From CAYLZO01 sp964387775 (lineage in GTDB: Bacteria; Chloroflexota; Anaerolineae; JAAYZQ01), in the NCBI GenBank assembly GCA_964387775.1, contig CAYLZO010000053.1, forward strand, positions 1 through 24,324: a stretch of 24,324 nt of DNA, given 5' to 3'. Shown piece by piece: positions 1 through 7,271 of the stretch; position 1 is the stretch's first letter, and each line of letters starts with the position of its first letter. Made by a program: the position numbers and the translations under genes. The notes beneath the pieces are model-generated. The model was given only the letters and a program-made list of their open reading frames with translations. It ran no database searches and was not told the origin of the DNA.

Positions 1-10
1 CGATGTAAAC

Positions 11-48
11 GAGATTCTTCGCTCCCTTCGGTCGCTCAGAATGACAGG
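11..48. repeat. Possible dispersed intergenic repeat
   Basis: This short stretch (GAGATTCTTCGCTC to CAGAATGACAGG) resembles the 'ATTCTTCGCT...CAGAATGACA' type of intergenic repeat that I recall seeing many times in bacterial genomes. Only one copy lies in this window, so the call rests on memory of the pattern and not on repetition seen here. It lies upstream of the HigA-type gene, where a HigB toxin end would normally be expected. Confidence 0.25.
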
Positions 49-84
49 TAGGCGGAAGTGCGGTTGTAGTGTTAGGAGCCCGGC

Positions 85-390
85 ATGAGTGAGAACAAAC
101 TAGCACCGATTCACCCAGGCGAAATCCTGCTAGAAGAGTTCCTAAAGCCGTTGGAACTGAGCCAGCATCGCCTGGCCAAGGACATTGGTGTATCCCAGCA
201 ACGCGTAAACGAAATTATCCGGGGCAAACGAGCCATCACGCCTGATACTGCCCTTCGTCTGTCGCGCTACTTTGGCCTTTCAGAGCGATTCTGGATCAAT
301 CTGCAGGCCCGCTACGATCTGGAGAAAGAAAAAGATCGCCTGAAGGATCGACTGGAACAAGAAGTACTCGTCTATGCAGCCACCCATTAA
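85..390 (+). CDS. higA: HigA-family antitoxin, XRE-type helix-turn-helix
   Basis: A 101-residue protein with the hallmark HigA beginning (PIHPGEILLEEFLKP, residues 8-22). An XRE helix-turn-helix follows at about residues 25-48 (LSQHRLAKDIGVS, then QQRVNEIIRGKR), with the family motif ALRLSRYFGLSERFW at 56-70. In the HigBA family this protein binds and neutralises the RNase toxin HigB and represses its own promoter. The ATG has a good ribosome site (AGGAG, 6 nt upstream). HigB normally precedes HigA. No complete higB can be seen in the 84 bases upstream, so it is either just outside the window or absent. The C-terminal tail from about residue 76 (ARYDLEKEKDRLKDRLEQEV) is charged and helical. 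The next gene is an ABC permease 50 bp downstream, on the same strand. Confidence 0.9.
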   Translation: MSENKLAPIHPGEILLEEFLKPLELSQHRLAKDIGVSQQRVNEIIRGKRAITPDTALRLSRYFGLSERFWINLQARYDLEKEKDRLKDRLEQEVLVYAATH

Positions 391-440
391 TTGGCTGCCA
401 TAACCCATCAGAGCTCAGATCGACCTATTTGGGAAGCACT

Positions 441-1397
441 GTGGACCTAGCCCTACTTGTTTCTATCCTGACCGTCACCATCCAGGCCGGCACCTCGCTG
501 GTCTTTGCCACCCTGGGCGAGATTTTCACCGAGCGAGCCGGCATCCTCAACCTGGGGCTGGAAGGCATCATGATCATGGGCGCCATGTCGGCCTTTGCCG
601 CGGCCTATCACGCCGAGACCCTGGCGGCGGGCATCGCCGTGGCCATGCTCGTCGGCGGGCTGCTGGCCGCCATCCACGCCTTTTTGACCATCACCTTCCG
701 CACCGACCAGGTCGTCACCGGCCTGGCGCTGACCCTCTTTGGCACCGGACTGGCCAGCTTTCTCGGCCAGCGGCTGGGGCCGGGCGGCAAGCCCCTGGTG
801 GGCGAGGTCGGCCCCAAGTTCACCAAGGTCGCCATTCCCCTCCTGTCCGAGATCCCGGTCCTGGGCAAGGCGCTCTTCCAGCAGGACCCGCTGGTTTACG
901 CCATGTACTTGGTCGTACCGGCCGCCGCTTTTTACATCTACAAGACGCGGCCGGGCCTGCACCTGCGCGCCGTGGGCGAGAATCCGGCCACCGCCGACGC
1001 CATGGGCGTCAACGTCAGCCGCACCCGCTACGTTTACACCATTTTCGGCGGGATGCTCATCGGGCTGGGCGGCGCCCACCTCTCGTTGGCCTACACCCCC
1101 GGCTGGACCGAGAACCTGACCGGCGGCCGGGGCTGGATCGCCATCGCCCTGGTCATTTTCGCCACGTGGGACCCCTGGCGGGCCGTGGTCGGCGCCGTGC
1201 TCTTTGGCGCCGTCAACGCCATCCAGTTCCGCCTCCAGGCGGCGGGCACAACCCTCCCGGCGGCCTTCCTGGGCATGCTGCCCTACCTGTTCACCATCGT
1301 CGTCCTGGTGCTGATCACCTGGCTCGAAGCCTTCCGCAAGCGCGTCGGCGCCCCGGCAGCCCTGGGCCTGCCCTACGTCCGCGAGGAGCGCGGCTGA
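441..1397 (+). CDS. ABC transporter permease, nucleoside/BMP type (BPD_transp_2)
   Basis: A multi-pass inner-membrane permease of about 318 residues. It has the characteristic opening of the BmpA/Nup-type importers: a first hydrophobic segment followed by LGEIFTERAGILNLGLEG, then about eight to nine further hydrophobic segments. The conserved cytoplasmic loop GLHLRAVGENPATADAMG fits the region that contacts the ATPase in PF02653 permeases. Relatives import nucleosides or other small hydrophilic solutes together with a lipoprotein, an ATPase and a second permease. None of those partners is seen in this window. I prefer the GTG at 441, since GGGAAG lies 4 nt upstream; the TTG at 429 has no ribosome site. 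The Nudix gene starts 5 bp after the stop codon, suggesting one transcript. The substrate cannot be read from the sequence. Confidence 0.88.
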   Translation: MDLALLVSILTVTIQAGTSLVFATLGEIFTERAGILNLGLEGIMIMGAMSAFAAAYHAETLAAGIAVAMLVGGLLAAIHAFLTITFRTDQVVTGLALTLFGTGLASFLGQRLGPGGKPLVGEVGPKFTKVAIPLLSEIPVLGKALFQQDPLVYAMYLVVPAAAFYIYKTRPGLHLRAVGENPATADAMGVNVSRTRYVYTIFGGMLIGLGGAHLSLAYTPGWTENLTGGRGWIAIALVIFATWDPWRAVVGAVLFGAVNAIQFRLQAAGTTLPAAFLGMLPYLFTIVVLVLITWLEAFRKRVGAPAALGLPYVREERG

Positions 1398-1402
1398 CGT
1401 CG

Positions 1403-2380
1403 ATGGGTATCGACAACCAGAACGAATCGTACATCTTTTGGCTGCGGCGCCACGTAGGTCGGCGCCGCATTTTTCACATCGGCAGCATCGGCGCCGTGCG
1501 CGACCAGGCGGGCCGGGTGCTGATCATGCGCCGCTCCGACACCGGCGGCTGGGATTTTCCCGGCGGGGCGATGAACCTGGGCGAATCCCTGACCGAGGCC
1601 CTGGTCCGCGAGGTGTCCGAGGAAACCGGTCTGTGGGTCGAGCCCACCAGGCTCGTCGGCCTCTACACCGCGCCCGATCTCCAGAACTACACCTACCCCA
1701 ACGGCGATCAGATCCAGGGCTGGGACGCGTTTTTTGAATGCCGCGTCGTAGGCGGCTCGCTCCGCGCCCAGGATGGGGAAGCCTCGGACCTGGCTTTTGT
1801 CGAACCCGAGGATCTCGCCTTCGATTTTCCCCCGCTGCACCGCATGCGGGCCGACCTGCTGGCCGGGCGGGAGCAGGCGTGCTTCGACCCGTACACGCCG
1901 CCCGCCGGCCCCACCGCCGAGTATTACGCCCTGCTGCGCCCTCACGTCGGCCACGCGCCCCTCCTGCTGCCGGGCACGGCTGCCTGCATCCCTGACCAGC
2001 ACGGCCGGGTCCTGCTGCAAAAGCGCAGCGACTGCGGCCTCTGGAGCTTTCCCGGCGGCGGCCAGAACCTGGGCGAGTCGGCCACCCAGGCCATCGTCCG
2101 CGAGGTGGGCGAAGAGACCGGTCTGCGCGTCGAGCCCGTGCGCCTCATCGGCGCCTACGGCGATCCGAGCTTTGGCCGGACCTACGCCAACGGCGACTAT
2201 GCCCAGCCCATCGTCGCCTTTTTCGAGGCGCGAGTCACAGGCGGCGAACTTCGCACGGACTCGCCCGAGACCCTGGACCTGGCTTATTTTCCGCTCGACG
2301 ACCTGCCGCCGATGCTCCATTGCTGCGCGGTCAAGGCACAGGAGGCACGGATCGGGCAGAAAGCGGCGCTCTTCCGCTAG
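1403..2380 (+). CDS. Tandem Nudix hydrolase with two complete Nudix domains
   Basis: A 325-residue protein containing two Nudix hydrolase domains in tandem. Box 1 starts at residue 55 (G55, E61, then REVSEETGL at 69-77). Box 2 starts at residue 219 (G219, E225, then REVGEETGL at 233-241). Both match GX5EX7REUXEEXGU completely, so both sites should be able to bind metal and hydrolyse a nucleoside-diphosphate-linked substrate. The two halves are alike (LGESLTEALVREV against LGESATQAIVREV; YPNGDQIQGWDAFFECRV against YANGDYAQPIVAFFEARV), indicating internal duplication and fusion. Most Nudix proteins of this type are single domains of 130-170 residues. The ATG at 1403 is 5 bp after the permease stop. 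Longer in-frame starts would overlap the permease and were not used. The C-terminus runs into a repeat element. Substrate unknown. Confidence 0.88.
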   Translation: MGIDNQNESYIFWLRRHVGRRRIFHIGSIGAVRDQAGRVLIMRRSDTGGWDFPGGAMNLGESLTEALVREVSEETGLWVEPTRLVGLYTAPDLQNYTYPNGDQIQGWDAFFECRVVGGSLRAQDGEASDLAFVEPEDLAFDFPPLHRMRADLLAGREQACFDPYTPPAGPTAEYYALLRPHVGHAPLLLPGTAACIPDQHGRVLLQKRSDCGLWSFPGGGQNLGESATQAIVREVGEETGLRVEPVRLIGAYGDPSFGRTYANGDYAQPIVAFFEARVTGGELRTDSPETLDLAYFPLDDLPPMLHCCAVKAQEARIGQKAALFR

Positions 2381-2482
2381 CAGCTTGTCGGAGAGGCTGT
2401 TCGTAGTGCGCGCTTCAGCGCGTTTCTGCGGCGCTAAAGCGCCTACTACGAACGTAGAAACGCTTCTCCGACAGCCTGCCAG
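2377..2482. repeat. Hairpin repeat element A (MITE-like)
   Basis: About 106 bp of nested palindromes. The outer arms at 2377-2397 and 2462-2482 are inverted copies (17 of 21 positions match by eye). Inside lies a 9-bp perfect arm pair, GTTCGTAGT (2399-2407) and ACTACGAAC (2445-2453). Two further small hairpins are present (GCGCGCTTCAGCGCG and GGCGCTAAAGCGCC). The left arm contains the Nudix stop codon. The 54-bp core at 2400-2453 is shared with the element at 5501-5612. No clear target-site duplication is visible. Confidence 0.75.
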
Positions 2483-2552
2483 GGATAGAACAACAGATTT
2501 GCAGAATGGACGGATTTTGATCCGCGCTTTCTGCCCATCCGCTGTTCCTTTC

Positions 2553-2581
2553 TTGCCAAATCCCCCCAAACCCATTATAAT
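2553..2581 (+). promoter_or_regulatory. Sigma-70 promoter of ppdK
   Basis: TTGCCA at 2553-2558 and a perfect TATAAT at 2576-2581, separated by 17 bp. Transcription should start near 2588, leaving a leader of about 70 nt before the ppdK ATG, with the ribosome site AAGGAGG at 2644-2650. Confidence 0.8.
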
Positions 2582-2659
2582 TGCGCCCGGCATCACAATT
2601 GAGTAACCACACGATCGTCTACCCGACGAGCGACCAACAATCGAAGGAGGTTTGAAATT

Positions 2660-5431
2660 ATGTCAAAAAAGTGGCTTTATCTCTTCCGCGAGGTCGAGGA
2701 AGCTGAGGAATATGCCGGAAGCTGGGACGGCGTCCGCGGGCTGCTGGGCGGCAAAGGCGCCAACCTGGCCGAAATGACGCGCATCGGCGTGCCGGTGCCG
2801 CCCGGATTCACCGTCACCACCGAGGCCTGCAACGCCTACCTGGAGCAAGGTGGGCAGTTCCCCGAGGGCATGTGGGCACAGGAGCTCGAGGCCATGAAGG
2901 CCGTCGAGGAAGAAACAGGCAAGAAATTTGGCGACGCACAGAATCCGCTGCTGGTTTCCTGCCGCTCCGGGGGCAAATTCTCGATGCCGGGTATGATGGA
3001 CACCGTGCTCAACATCGGCCTGAACGACGAGACGGCCAAGGGCATGGTCGAGCTGACCGGCAACGAGACGTTCGTCTACAACTCCTACCGGCGCCTGGTG
3101 CAGATGTTCGGCTCGGTGGTCCTGGACATCCCCGACCAGGAATTCGAGCACGCCATCGAGGCGCGCAAGGAGAAAAAGGGCGTCAAGAACGACACCGAGC
3201 TGGACGGCGAGGATTGGAAGGCCCTGACCGAGGAGTTCAAGGCCATCATCAAGAAACATAAGGGCTTTGACTTTCCCCAGGACCCCGTCGAGCAGCTCAA
3301 GATGGCCACCGAGGCCGTCTTTTCGAGCTGGAACGGCGCGCCGGCCATTGCCTACCGCAACCGCGAGAACATCCCCCACGACATGGGCACCGGCGTCAAC
3401 ATTGTGACCATGGTCTTTGGCAACATGGGCTGGGACTCGGGCACCGGCGTGGCCTTTACGCGCGACCCCGCCACCGGCGAGAAGACGCTCTACGGCGACT
3501 ACTTGCTCAACGCCCAGGGCGAGGACGTGGTGGCCGGCATCCGCAACACCAAGGACATCAAGGAACTCGCCGGCGACATGCCCGAGGTTTACAAAGAGTT
3601 CGTGGGCATCTGCAACAAGCTGGAACAGCACTACCGCGAGATGCAAGACGTCGAATTCACCATCGAGCGGGGCAAGCTGTGGATGCTCCAGACCCGCGAC
3701 GGCAAGCGCACGGCCAAGGCCGCCATCAAGATCGCGGTCGATTTCGCCGACGAGGGGCTCATCTCCCAGGACGAGGCCGTGGGGCGCGTCACCCCCGAGA
3801 ACGTGGACACCCTGCTCCACCCCCAATTCAAGGCCGACGCCAAGAACGAGGCCCGCGAAAAGGGCACCTACCTGGCCAGCGGCGTCAACGCCTCGCCCGG
3901 CGCGGCCGTGGGCGTCGCCGCCTTCACCGCCGACCTGGCCGAGGAGTGGGGCCTGGCCGGCAGGGACGTCATCATGATCCGCCCCGAGACCAAGCCGGAG
4001 GACGTGCACGGCATGATCCAGTCCAAGGGCATCCTGACCAGCCGGGGCGGGGCCACCAGCCACGCCGCCGTCGTCGCCCGCCAGTTCGGCACGCCGGCCG
4101 TGGTCGGCTGCGAGGCCATCGAGATCGATCTGGTCGCCGGCCAGTTCAAGGTCGGCGACAAGGTCGTCAAGGAAGGCGACTGGATTTCGGTGGATGGTAC
4201 CGTGGGCGAGGTGTTCATGGGCCAGATCGAGACCGAAGCGCCCAGCTTTGAGGAGCAGACCGAGCTGATCACGCTCCTGGGCTGGGCCGACGAGATCTGC
4301 GCCCGGGAAGGCACCCGCACCTGGCCCGAGGGCTACGAGGGCTTTCCCACCAAGGGCTTGCAGGTCTGGACCAACGCCGACTATCCCAAGGACGCCCAGC
4401 GCGCCCGCACCTTTGGCGCCCAGGGCATCGGCCTGACCCGCACCGAGCACATGTTCTTTGAGGAAGAGCGACTGCCGATTGTGCAGGCCATGATCCTGTC
4501 CAAGACCGACGAGGAGCGCAAGGCGCACCTGGACAAGCTGCTGCCCTTCCAGCGCGAGGATTTCGAGGGCCTGTTCGAGGCCATGGACGGCCTGCCGGTC
4601 ATCATCCGGCTCATCGACCCGCCGCTCCACGAGTTCCTGCCCAGCAAGGACGAGCTGCTGACCCAGGTCACGACCATGCGCGTCAAGGGCGTGGACGAGA
4701 TGGAATTCGGCGACGAGGTCAAAAAGCTGGACGAGCAGGAGAAACTCCTCCAGGCTGTCGAGGACCTGGAAGAAGCCAACCCCATGATGGGCCTGCGCGG
4801 CATCCGCCTGGGCATCACCCTGCCCCAGATCACCCAGATGCAGGTTCGGGCCATCTTTGAGGCCGCCTGCAACAAGGCCAAAGCGGGCATCGACGTCCAC
4901 CCCGAGATCATGATCCCGCTGACGGGCCACCACAACGAGCTGAAGGTCGCCAACGACCTGCTGGTGCCCGTGGCCAAGGCGGTCATGGAGGAAAAGGGCA
5001 TCGAGATCGACTACAAATTCGGGACCATGCTCGAGATCCCGCGCGCGGCCGTCACCGCCGACCAAGTGGCCGAGTACGCTTCCTTCTTTTCCTATGGAAC
5101 GAACGATCTCAGTCAGATGACGTTTGGTTATTCCCGGGACGACGCCGAGCGCAACTTCCTCCTCTACTACGTCGAGCACGGCATCCTGCCCAATAACCCC
5201 TTCCAGGTGCTCGATCCGGACGGCGTGGGCAAACTCGTGGAAATGGGTGTGCGACTGGGCCGCAAAACCCGGCCCGACTTGGAGGTTGGAATTTGTGGCG
5301 AGCACGGTGGAGAGCCCAGCTCCATCGAGTTCTGCCACCTGGCCGGGCTCAACTATGTGAGCTGCTCGCCCTTCCGCGTGCCGGTGGCCCGCCTGGCGGC
5401 GGCTCACGCGGCGCTGAAACATCGGAAATAG
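2660..5431 (+). CDS. ppdK: Pyruvate, phosphate dikinase
   Basis: A 923-residue cytoplasmic enzyme that interconverts pyruvate + ATP + Pi and PEP + AMP + PPi, used for glycolytic or gluconeogenic carbon flow. The N-terminal ATP-grasp part opens with GGKGANLAEMTRIGVPVPPG (about residues 31-50). The swivelling phosphohistidine domain carries SRGGATSHAAVVAR, with catalytic His468. The C-terminal TIM barrel binds PEP/pyruvate (IGLTRTEHMFF, and GICGEHGGEPSS with catalytic Cys879). Length and domain order are typical of full-length PPDK. PEP synthase was considered, but the GGATSHAAVVARQFGTPAVVG and GICGEHGGEP motifs fit PPDK better. The start has a strong Shine-Dalgarno (GGAGG, 9 nt upstream). The gene has its own promoter and terminator, so it is a single-gene unit. 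Internal reading frames on both strands are shadows caused by GC-biased codon use. Confidence 0.97.
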   Translation: MSKKWLYLFREVEEAEEYAGSWDGVRGLLGGKGANLAEMTRIGVPVPPGFTVTTEACNAYLEQGGQFPEGMWAQELEAMKAVEEETGKKFGDAQNPLLVSCRSGGKFSMPGMMDTVLNIGLNDETAKGMVELTGNETFVYNSYRRLVQMFGSVVLDIPDQEFEHAIEARKEKKGVKNDTELDGEDWKALTEEFKAIIKKHKGFDFPQDPVEQLKMATEAVFSSWNGAPAIAYRNRENIPHDMGTGVNIVTMVFGNMGWDSGTGVAFTRDPATGEKTLYGDYLLNAQGEDVVAGIRNTKDIKELAGDMPEVYKEFVGICNKLEQHYREMQDVEFTIERGKLWMLQTRDGKRTAKAAIKIAVDFADEGLISQDEAVGRVTPENVDTLLHPQFKADAKNEAREKGTYLASGVNASPGAAVGVAAFTADLAEEWGLAGRDVIMIRPETKPEDVHGMIQSKGILTSRGGATSHAAVVARQFGTPAVVGCEAIEIDLVAGQFKVGDKVVKEGDWISVDGTVGEVFMGQIETEAPSFEEQTELITLLGWADEICAREGTRTWPEGYEGFPTKGLQVWTNADYPKDAQRARTFGAQGIGLTRTEHMFFEEERLPIVQAMILSKTDEERKAHLDKLLPFQREDFEGLFEAMDGLPVIIRLIDPPLHEFLPSKDELLTQVTTMRVKGVDEMEFGDEVKKLDEQEKLLQAVEDLEEANPMMGLRGIRLGITLPQITQMQVRAIFEAACNKAKAGIDVHPEIMIPLTGHHNELKVANDLLVPVAKAVMEEKGIEIDYKFGTMLEIPRAAVTADQVAEYASFFSYGTNDLSQMTFGYSRDDAERNFLLYYVEHGILPNNPFQVLDPDGVGKLVEMGVRLGRKTRPDLEVGICGEHGGEPSSIEFCHLAGLNYVSCSPFRVPVARLAAAHAALKHRK

Positions 5432-5448
5432 GCGGAAATCAGGAATGC

Positions 5449-5479
5449 AAAAGGCCGGGTCTCGCGACCCGGCCTTTTT
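5449..5479 (+). terminator. Rho-independent terminator after ppdK
   Basis: A 13-bp perfect stem (AAAAGGCCGGGTC at 5449-5461 with its complement at 5466-5478), a TCGC loop and a T run. It starts 18 bp after the ppdK stop codon. The A run before the stem means it could also work in the opposite direction. Confidence 0.92.
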
Positions 5480-5500
5480 CTTGTCGAAAGAGAAACACTA

Positions 5501-5612
5501 TGGGTGTGTTTCATTCCAGTTGAGCCCGGGTTCGTAGTCGGCGATTCATCGCCGCAAAAGCGCGCTGAAGCGCGCACTACGAGCGTTTCTTAACCCATTT
5601 GAAACACACCCA
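5501..5612. mobile_element. MITE-like element B with 13-bp perfect terminal inverted repeats
   Basis: A roughly 111-bp non-coding element bounded by the perfect inverted repeat TGGGTGTGTTTCA (5501-5513) and TGAAACACACCCA (5600-5612). The 8-mer AAACACTA occurs immediately left (5493-5500) and at the right end (5612-5619, sharing one base with the repeat), consistent with a 7-8-bp target-site duplication. Inside are two hairpins (CGGCGATTCATCGCCG and GCGCGCTGAAGCGCGC) framed by a TCGTAGT/ACTACGA arm pair. No transposase is encoded, so movement would need a transposase in trans. Its core is 87% identical by eye, in inverse orientation, to the core of element A. Confidence 0.8.
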
Positions 5613-5616
5613 AACA

Positions 5617-6246
5617 CTATTCGGCAAAGAGGCTGACCACTGCCACACTGAATCCCTCCAGCACCAAAGAGCGGACCGACTCTCTGCCCCGGAACTGGCC
5701 CAACAGGGCGTAGACCCTCTCTTTGTCCAGGACGTAAACCTCGACCGAGTGGGTGCCGGGATCCACGATCCAGTACTCGCGCACACCGGCCCGCTCGTAG
5801 GCGTCGAACTTGACAAAGCGGTCGAGGCGGATCGAGCTGGGCGAAATCACCTCGACGACCAAGTCGGGCGCGCCCTCAAAGTATGGATCGCCGGACTGAG
5901 GCTGGCGCTCTGCGGCGATGAAAAAGACGTCGGGCTGCACCGGGCGGCTGGTCTCAGAGAGATGGATCTCAAAGGGAGCGGTCATCACGATTCCCAACCG
6001 ATTGGACTTGACAAAGTTGCCCATCTGCAAGTGCATCTCAGAAACAACGTACTGGTGATCGTACCCCGGTGCGTTTACCATGTAGAGTACTCCTTCGATG
6101 ATCTCGTAGCGATTGCCGTCGTCGGGCAGGCGCAGATAATCGTCGTAGGTCCATTGGCCCTGCTCCGGCCAGGGTGATTCCTCGATGACCTCCAGCGGCG
6201 GCAGCGGCGCGGGCAGTACGACCACGCGGTCCATGACCTGTTCCAT
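5617..6246 (-). CDS. Uma2-family (DUF820) PD-(D/E)XK endonuclease-like protein
   Basis: A 209-residue protein of the Uma2/DUF820 family, which has a restriction-endonuclease-like fold and is multiplied in Cyanobacteria and Chloroflexota. The substrate is unknown. Visible landmarks are the entry motif YDDYLRLPDDGNRYEIIEG (34-52), the catalytic-type PD at 105-106 (RPVQPDVFFI), Glu132 in DLVVEVISPSS, Lys147 in RFVKFDAYERAGVREYWIVD, and a C-terminal beta-rich tail. The start at 6246 was chosen because GAGGAG lies just upstream; longer starts lack a ribosome site. The gene has its own promoter at 6296-6324. Its 3' end lies 4 bp from MITE element B. It faces away from the toxin-antitoxin-like pair downstream. 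Confidence 0.88.
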   Translation of the reverse strand: MEQVMDRVVVLPAPLPPLEVIEESPWPEQGQWTYDDYLRLPDDGNRYEIIEGVLYMVNAPGYDHQYVVSEMHLQMGNFVKSNRLGIVMTAPFEIHLSETSRPVQPDVFFIAAERQPQSGDPYFEGAPDLVVEVISPSSIRLDRFVKFDAYERAGVREYWIVDPGTHSVEVYVLDKERVYALLGQFRGRESVRSLVLEGFSVAVVSLFAE

Positions 6247-6295
6247 AGGCTCCTCACTTCCCATTCGCGACTCGGACTTTTTCGGATCTGCCTCG

Positions 6296-6324
6296 ATTAT
6301 ACTACAGATTCGGCGCGCGGGCAA
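6296..6324 (-). promoter_or_regulatory. Sigma-70 promoter of the Uma2-family gene
   Basis: Read on the minus strand: TTGCCC (6324-6319), a 17-bp spacer, then a perfect TATAAT (6301-6296). The predicted start is near 6289, about 40 nt before the chosen ATG. Confidence 0.7.
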
Positions 6325-6389
6325 TTGGCCGATTTTACAATCAGTTATGTGCTTTGCTTTCTGAATGGCTGAGGGTTAGCCGAGCCAGT

Positions 6390-6418
6390 TTGACCGGCCA
6401 CCCAACTTCCAGTATAAT
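6390..6418 (+). promoter_or_regulatory. Sigma-70 promoter of the TumE-like toxin-antitoxin pair
   Basis: TTGACC (6390-6395), a 17-bp spacer and a perfect TATAAT (6413-6418). The start is expected near 6425, leaving about 87 nt of leader. It diverges from the Uma2 promoter, with 65 bp between the two -35 boxes. The leader contains GCAAGC three times (6445, 6469, 6490), which could be chance or binding sites for the small first-gene product. Confidence 0.75.
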
Positions 6419-6511
6419 GAGCCCGAACGCGGTTTTTCGTGTTTGCAAGCAGGAACAGACTTGGGGTGGCAAGCGACATTCGAATGCAGGCAAGCCGAAA
6501 GGACATGAACC

Positions 6512-6799
6512 ATGACGCTTGACGAAATCCTCCAGGACATTCACGGCCTGGACGAGCGGTTGCGAGCAATGGAACAAGAATACGGTCTGCTCTCTGAGGA
6601 CCTCTATACCCTATACCGATTGGGTGAACTGGAGCAGAGCCGGGACCTGATCCGCTGGGTCGGCTACTATGAATTGCGCCAGGAACGGCAGCAACGCTAC
6701 GCGGCAGCCCTGCGAGAGCGATTGCTAGAGGTGCGCCGCACGGAAGCCGGTGCGCCCATCTCCCTCCGCCCCCACTTGATCACCGCGTCCGAGGCGTGA
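6512..6799 (+). CDS. Small helical protein, putative antitoxin partner of the TumE-like protein
   Basis: A 95-residue, almost entirely helical, charged protein (MTLDEILQDIHGLDERLRAMEQEYG...). It has heptad-like leucines at residues 3-45 and an arginine-rich second half (YYELRQERQQRYAAALRERL). No named domain was recognised. The start has AAGGA about 9 nt upstream. It ends 1 bp before the GTG of the next gene, so the two should be translationally coupled. A small helical protein directly before a TumE-family protein fits an antitoxin, but the assignment rests on position, size and composition only; no DNA-binding motif is evident. GC content is lower than in the surrounding metabolic genes, suggesting recent acquisition. 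Confidence 0.6.
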   Translation: MTLDEILQDIHGLDERLRAMEQEYGLLSEDLYTLYRLGELEQSRDLIRWVGYYELRQERQQRYAAALRERLLEVRRTEAGAPISLRPHLITASEA

Positions 6800-6800
6800 T

Positions 6801-7211
6801 GTGCTCCCATCCTTTGAAGACTATTGCGCCCAGATCGCCAGCCTGCCCGATCAATTCCCCGCCATCGATGCTTCGACACTTACTGTTTACACCATCGGAC
6901 CCTTGGCTGCCGAAGTGGAAGGTCAACTGACCTTTGCTGGCGGCTATGTGCTTACTGTGTGGGAGTTGCTCGACCTGGACAGCAGCATGATCCGCAGCTA
7001 CAGCTACGAGTTGGACTGCGCCGGAGAACGGCTATGGTGGTACGATCCCACCGAACATCCCGACGATCCCGTATTGGCGGCCACTCATCCCCATCACAAA
7101 CACGTTCCCCCTGACATCAAGCATCATCGCGTGCCAGCACCAGAGATTTCGTTTACAAGGCCGAACCTGCCGTCCCTGATTCGGGAGGTCGAGAAACTGC
7201 TCAAGAGCTAA
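6801..7211 (+). CDS. TumE-like (DUF6516) putative toxin
   Basis: A 136-residue protein that I recognise as TumE/DUF6516-like, the family of toxin components in TumA/TumE-type toxin-antitoxin modules. Supporting signs are the central strand pattern LTVWELLDLDSSMIRSYSYEL, followed by WWYDPTEHPDDPVLAATHPHHKH. The latter is the typical 'RYDN.PHHP...PHHKH' signature with a run of histidines. The C-terminus is PNLPSLIREVEKLL, matching the family's closing helix. It starts with GTG at 6801, one base after the stop of the small upstream gene, with only a weak ribosome site, so coupling is likely. The toxic mechanism cannot be inferred from sequence. Some members may be inactive; no truncation is visible. 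Confidence 0.72.
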   Translation: MLPSFEDYCAQIASLPDQFPAIDASTLTVYTIGPLAAEVEGQLTFAGGYVLTVWELLDLDSSMIRSYSYELDCAGERLWWYDPTEHPDDPVLAATHPHHKHVPPDIKHHRVPAPEISFTRPNLPSLIREVEKLLKS

Positions 7212-7271
7212 CTGTGCCGAGGCAAGATCGGGCTTGCGAGGCCAGGCACTGCTACTCCCAAAGGAAATTGC

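Noticed and set aside
1..84. A partial higB toxin end upstream of the HigA gene
   Set aside because: No frame here has a recognisable HigB C-terminus, and part of the stretch resembles a non-coding dispersed repeat.
2663..5422. A 919-codon open frame on the minus strand
   Set aside because: It lies wholly opposite ppdK and is rich in His, Gly, Leu and Asp, as expected from the complement of a GC-biased gene. No domain was recognised.
6445..6495. Three GCAAGC copies as iterons or a CRISPR-like array
   Set aside because: Only 6 bp, with uneven spacing (24 and 21 bp) and no further conservation. Kept only as a possible operator note for the promoter.
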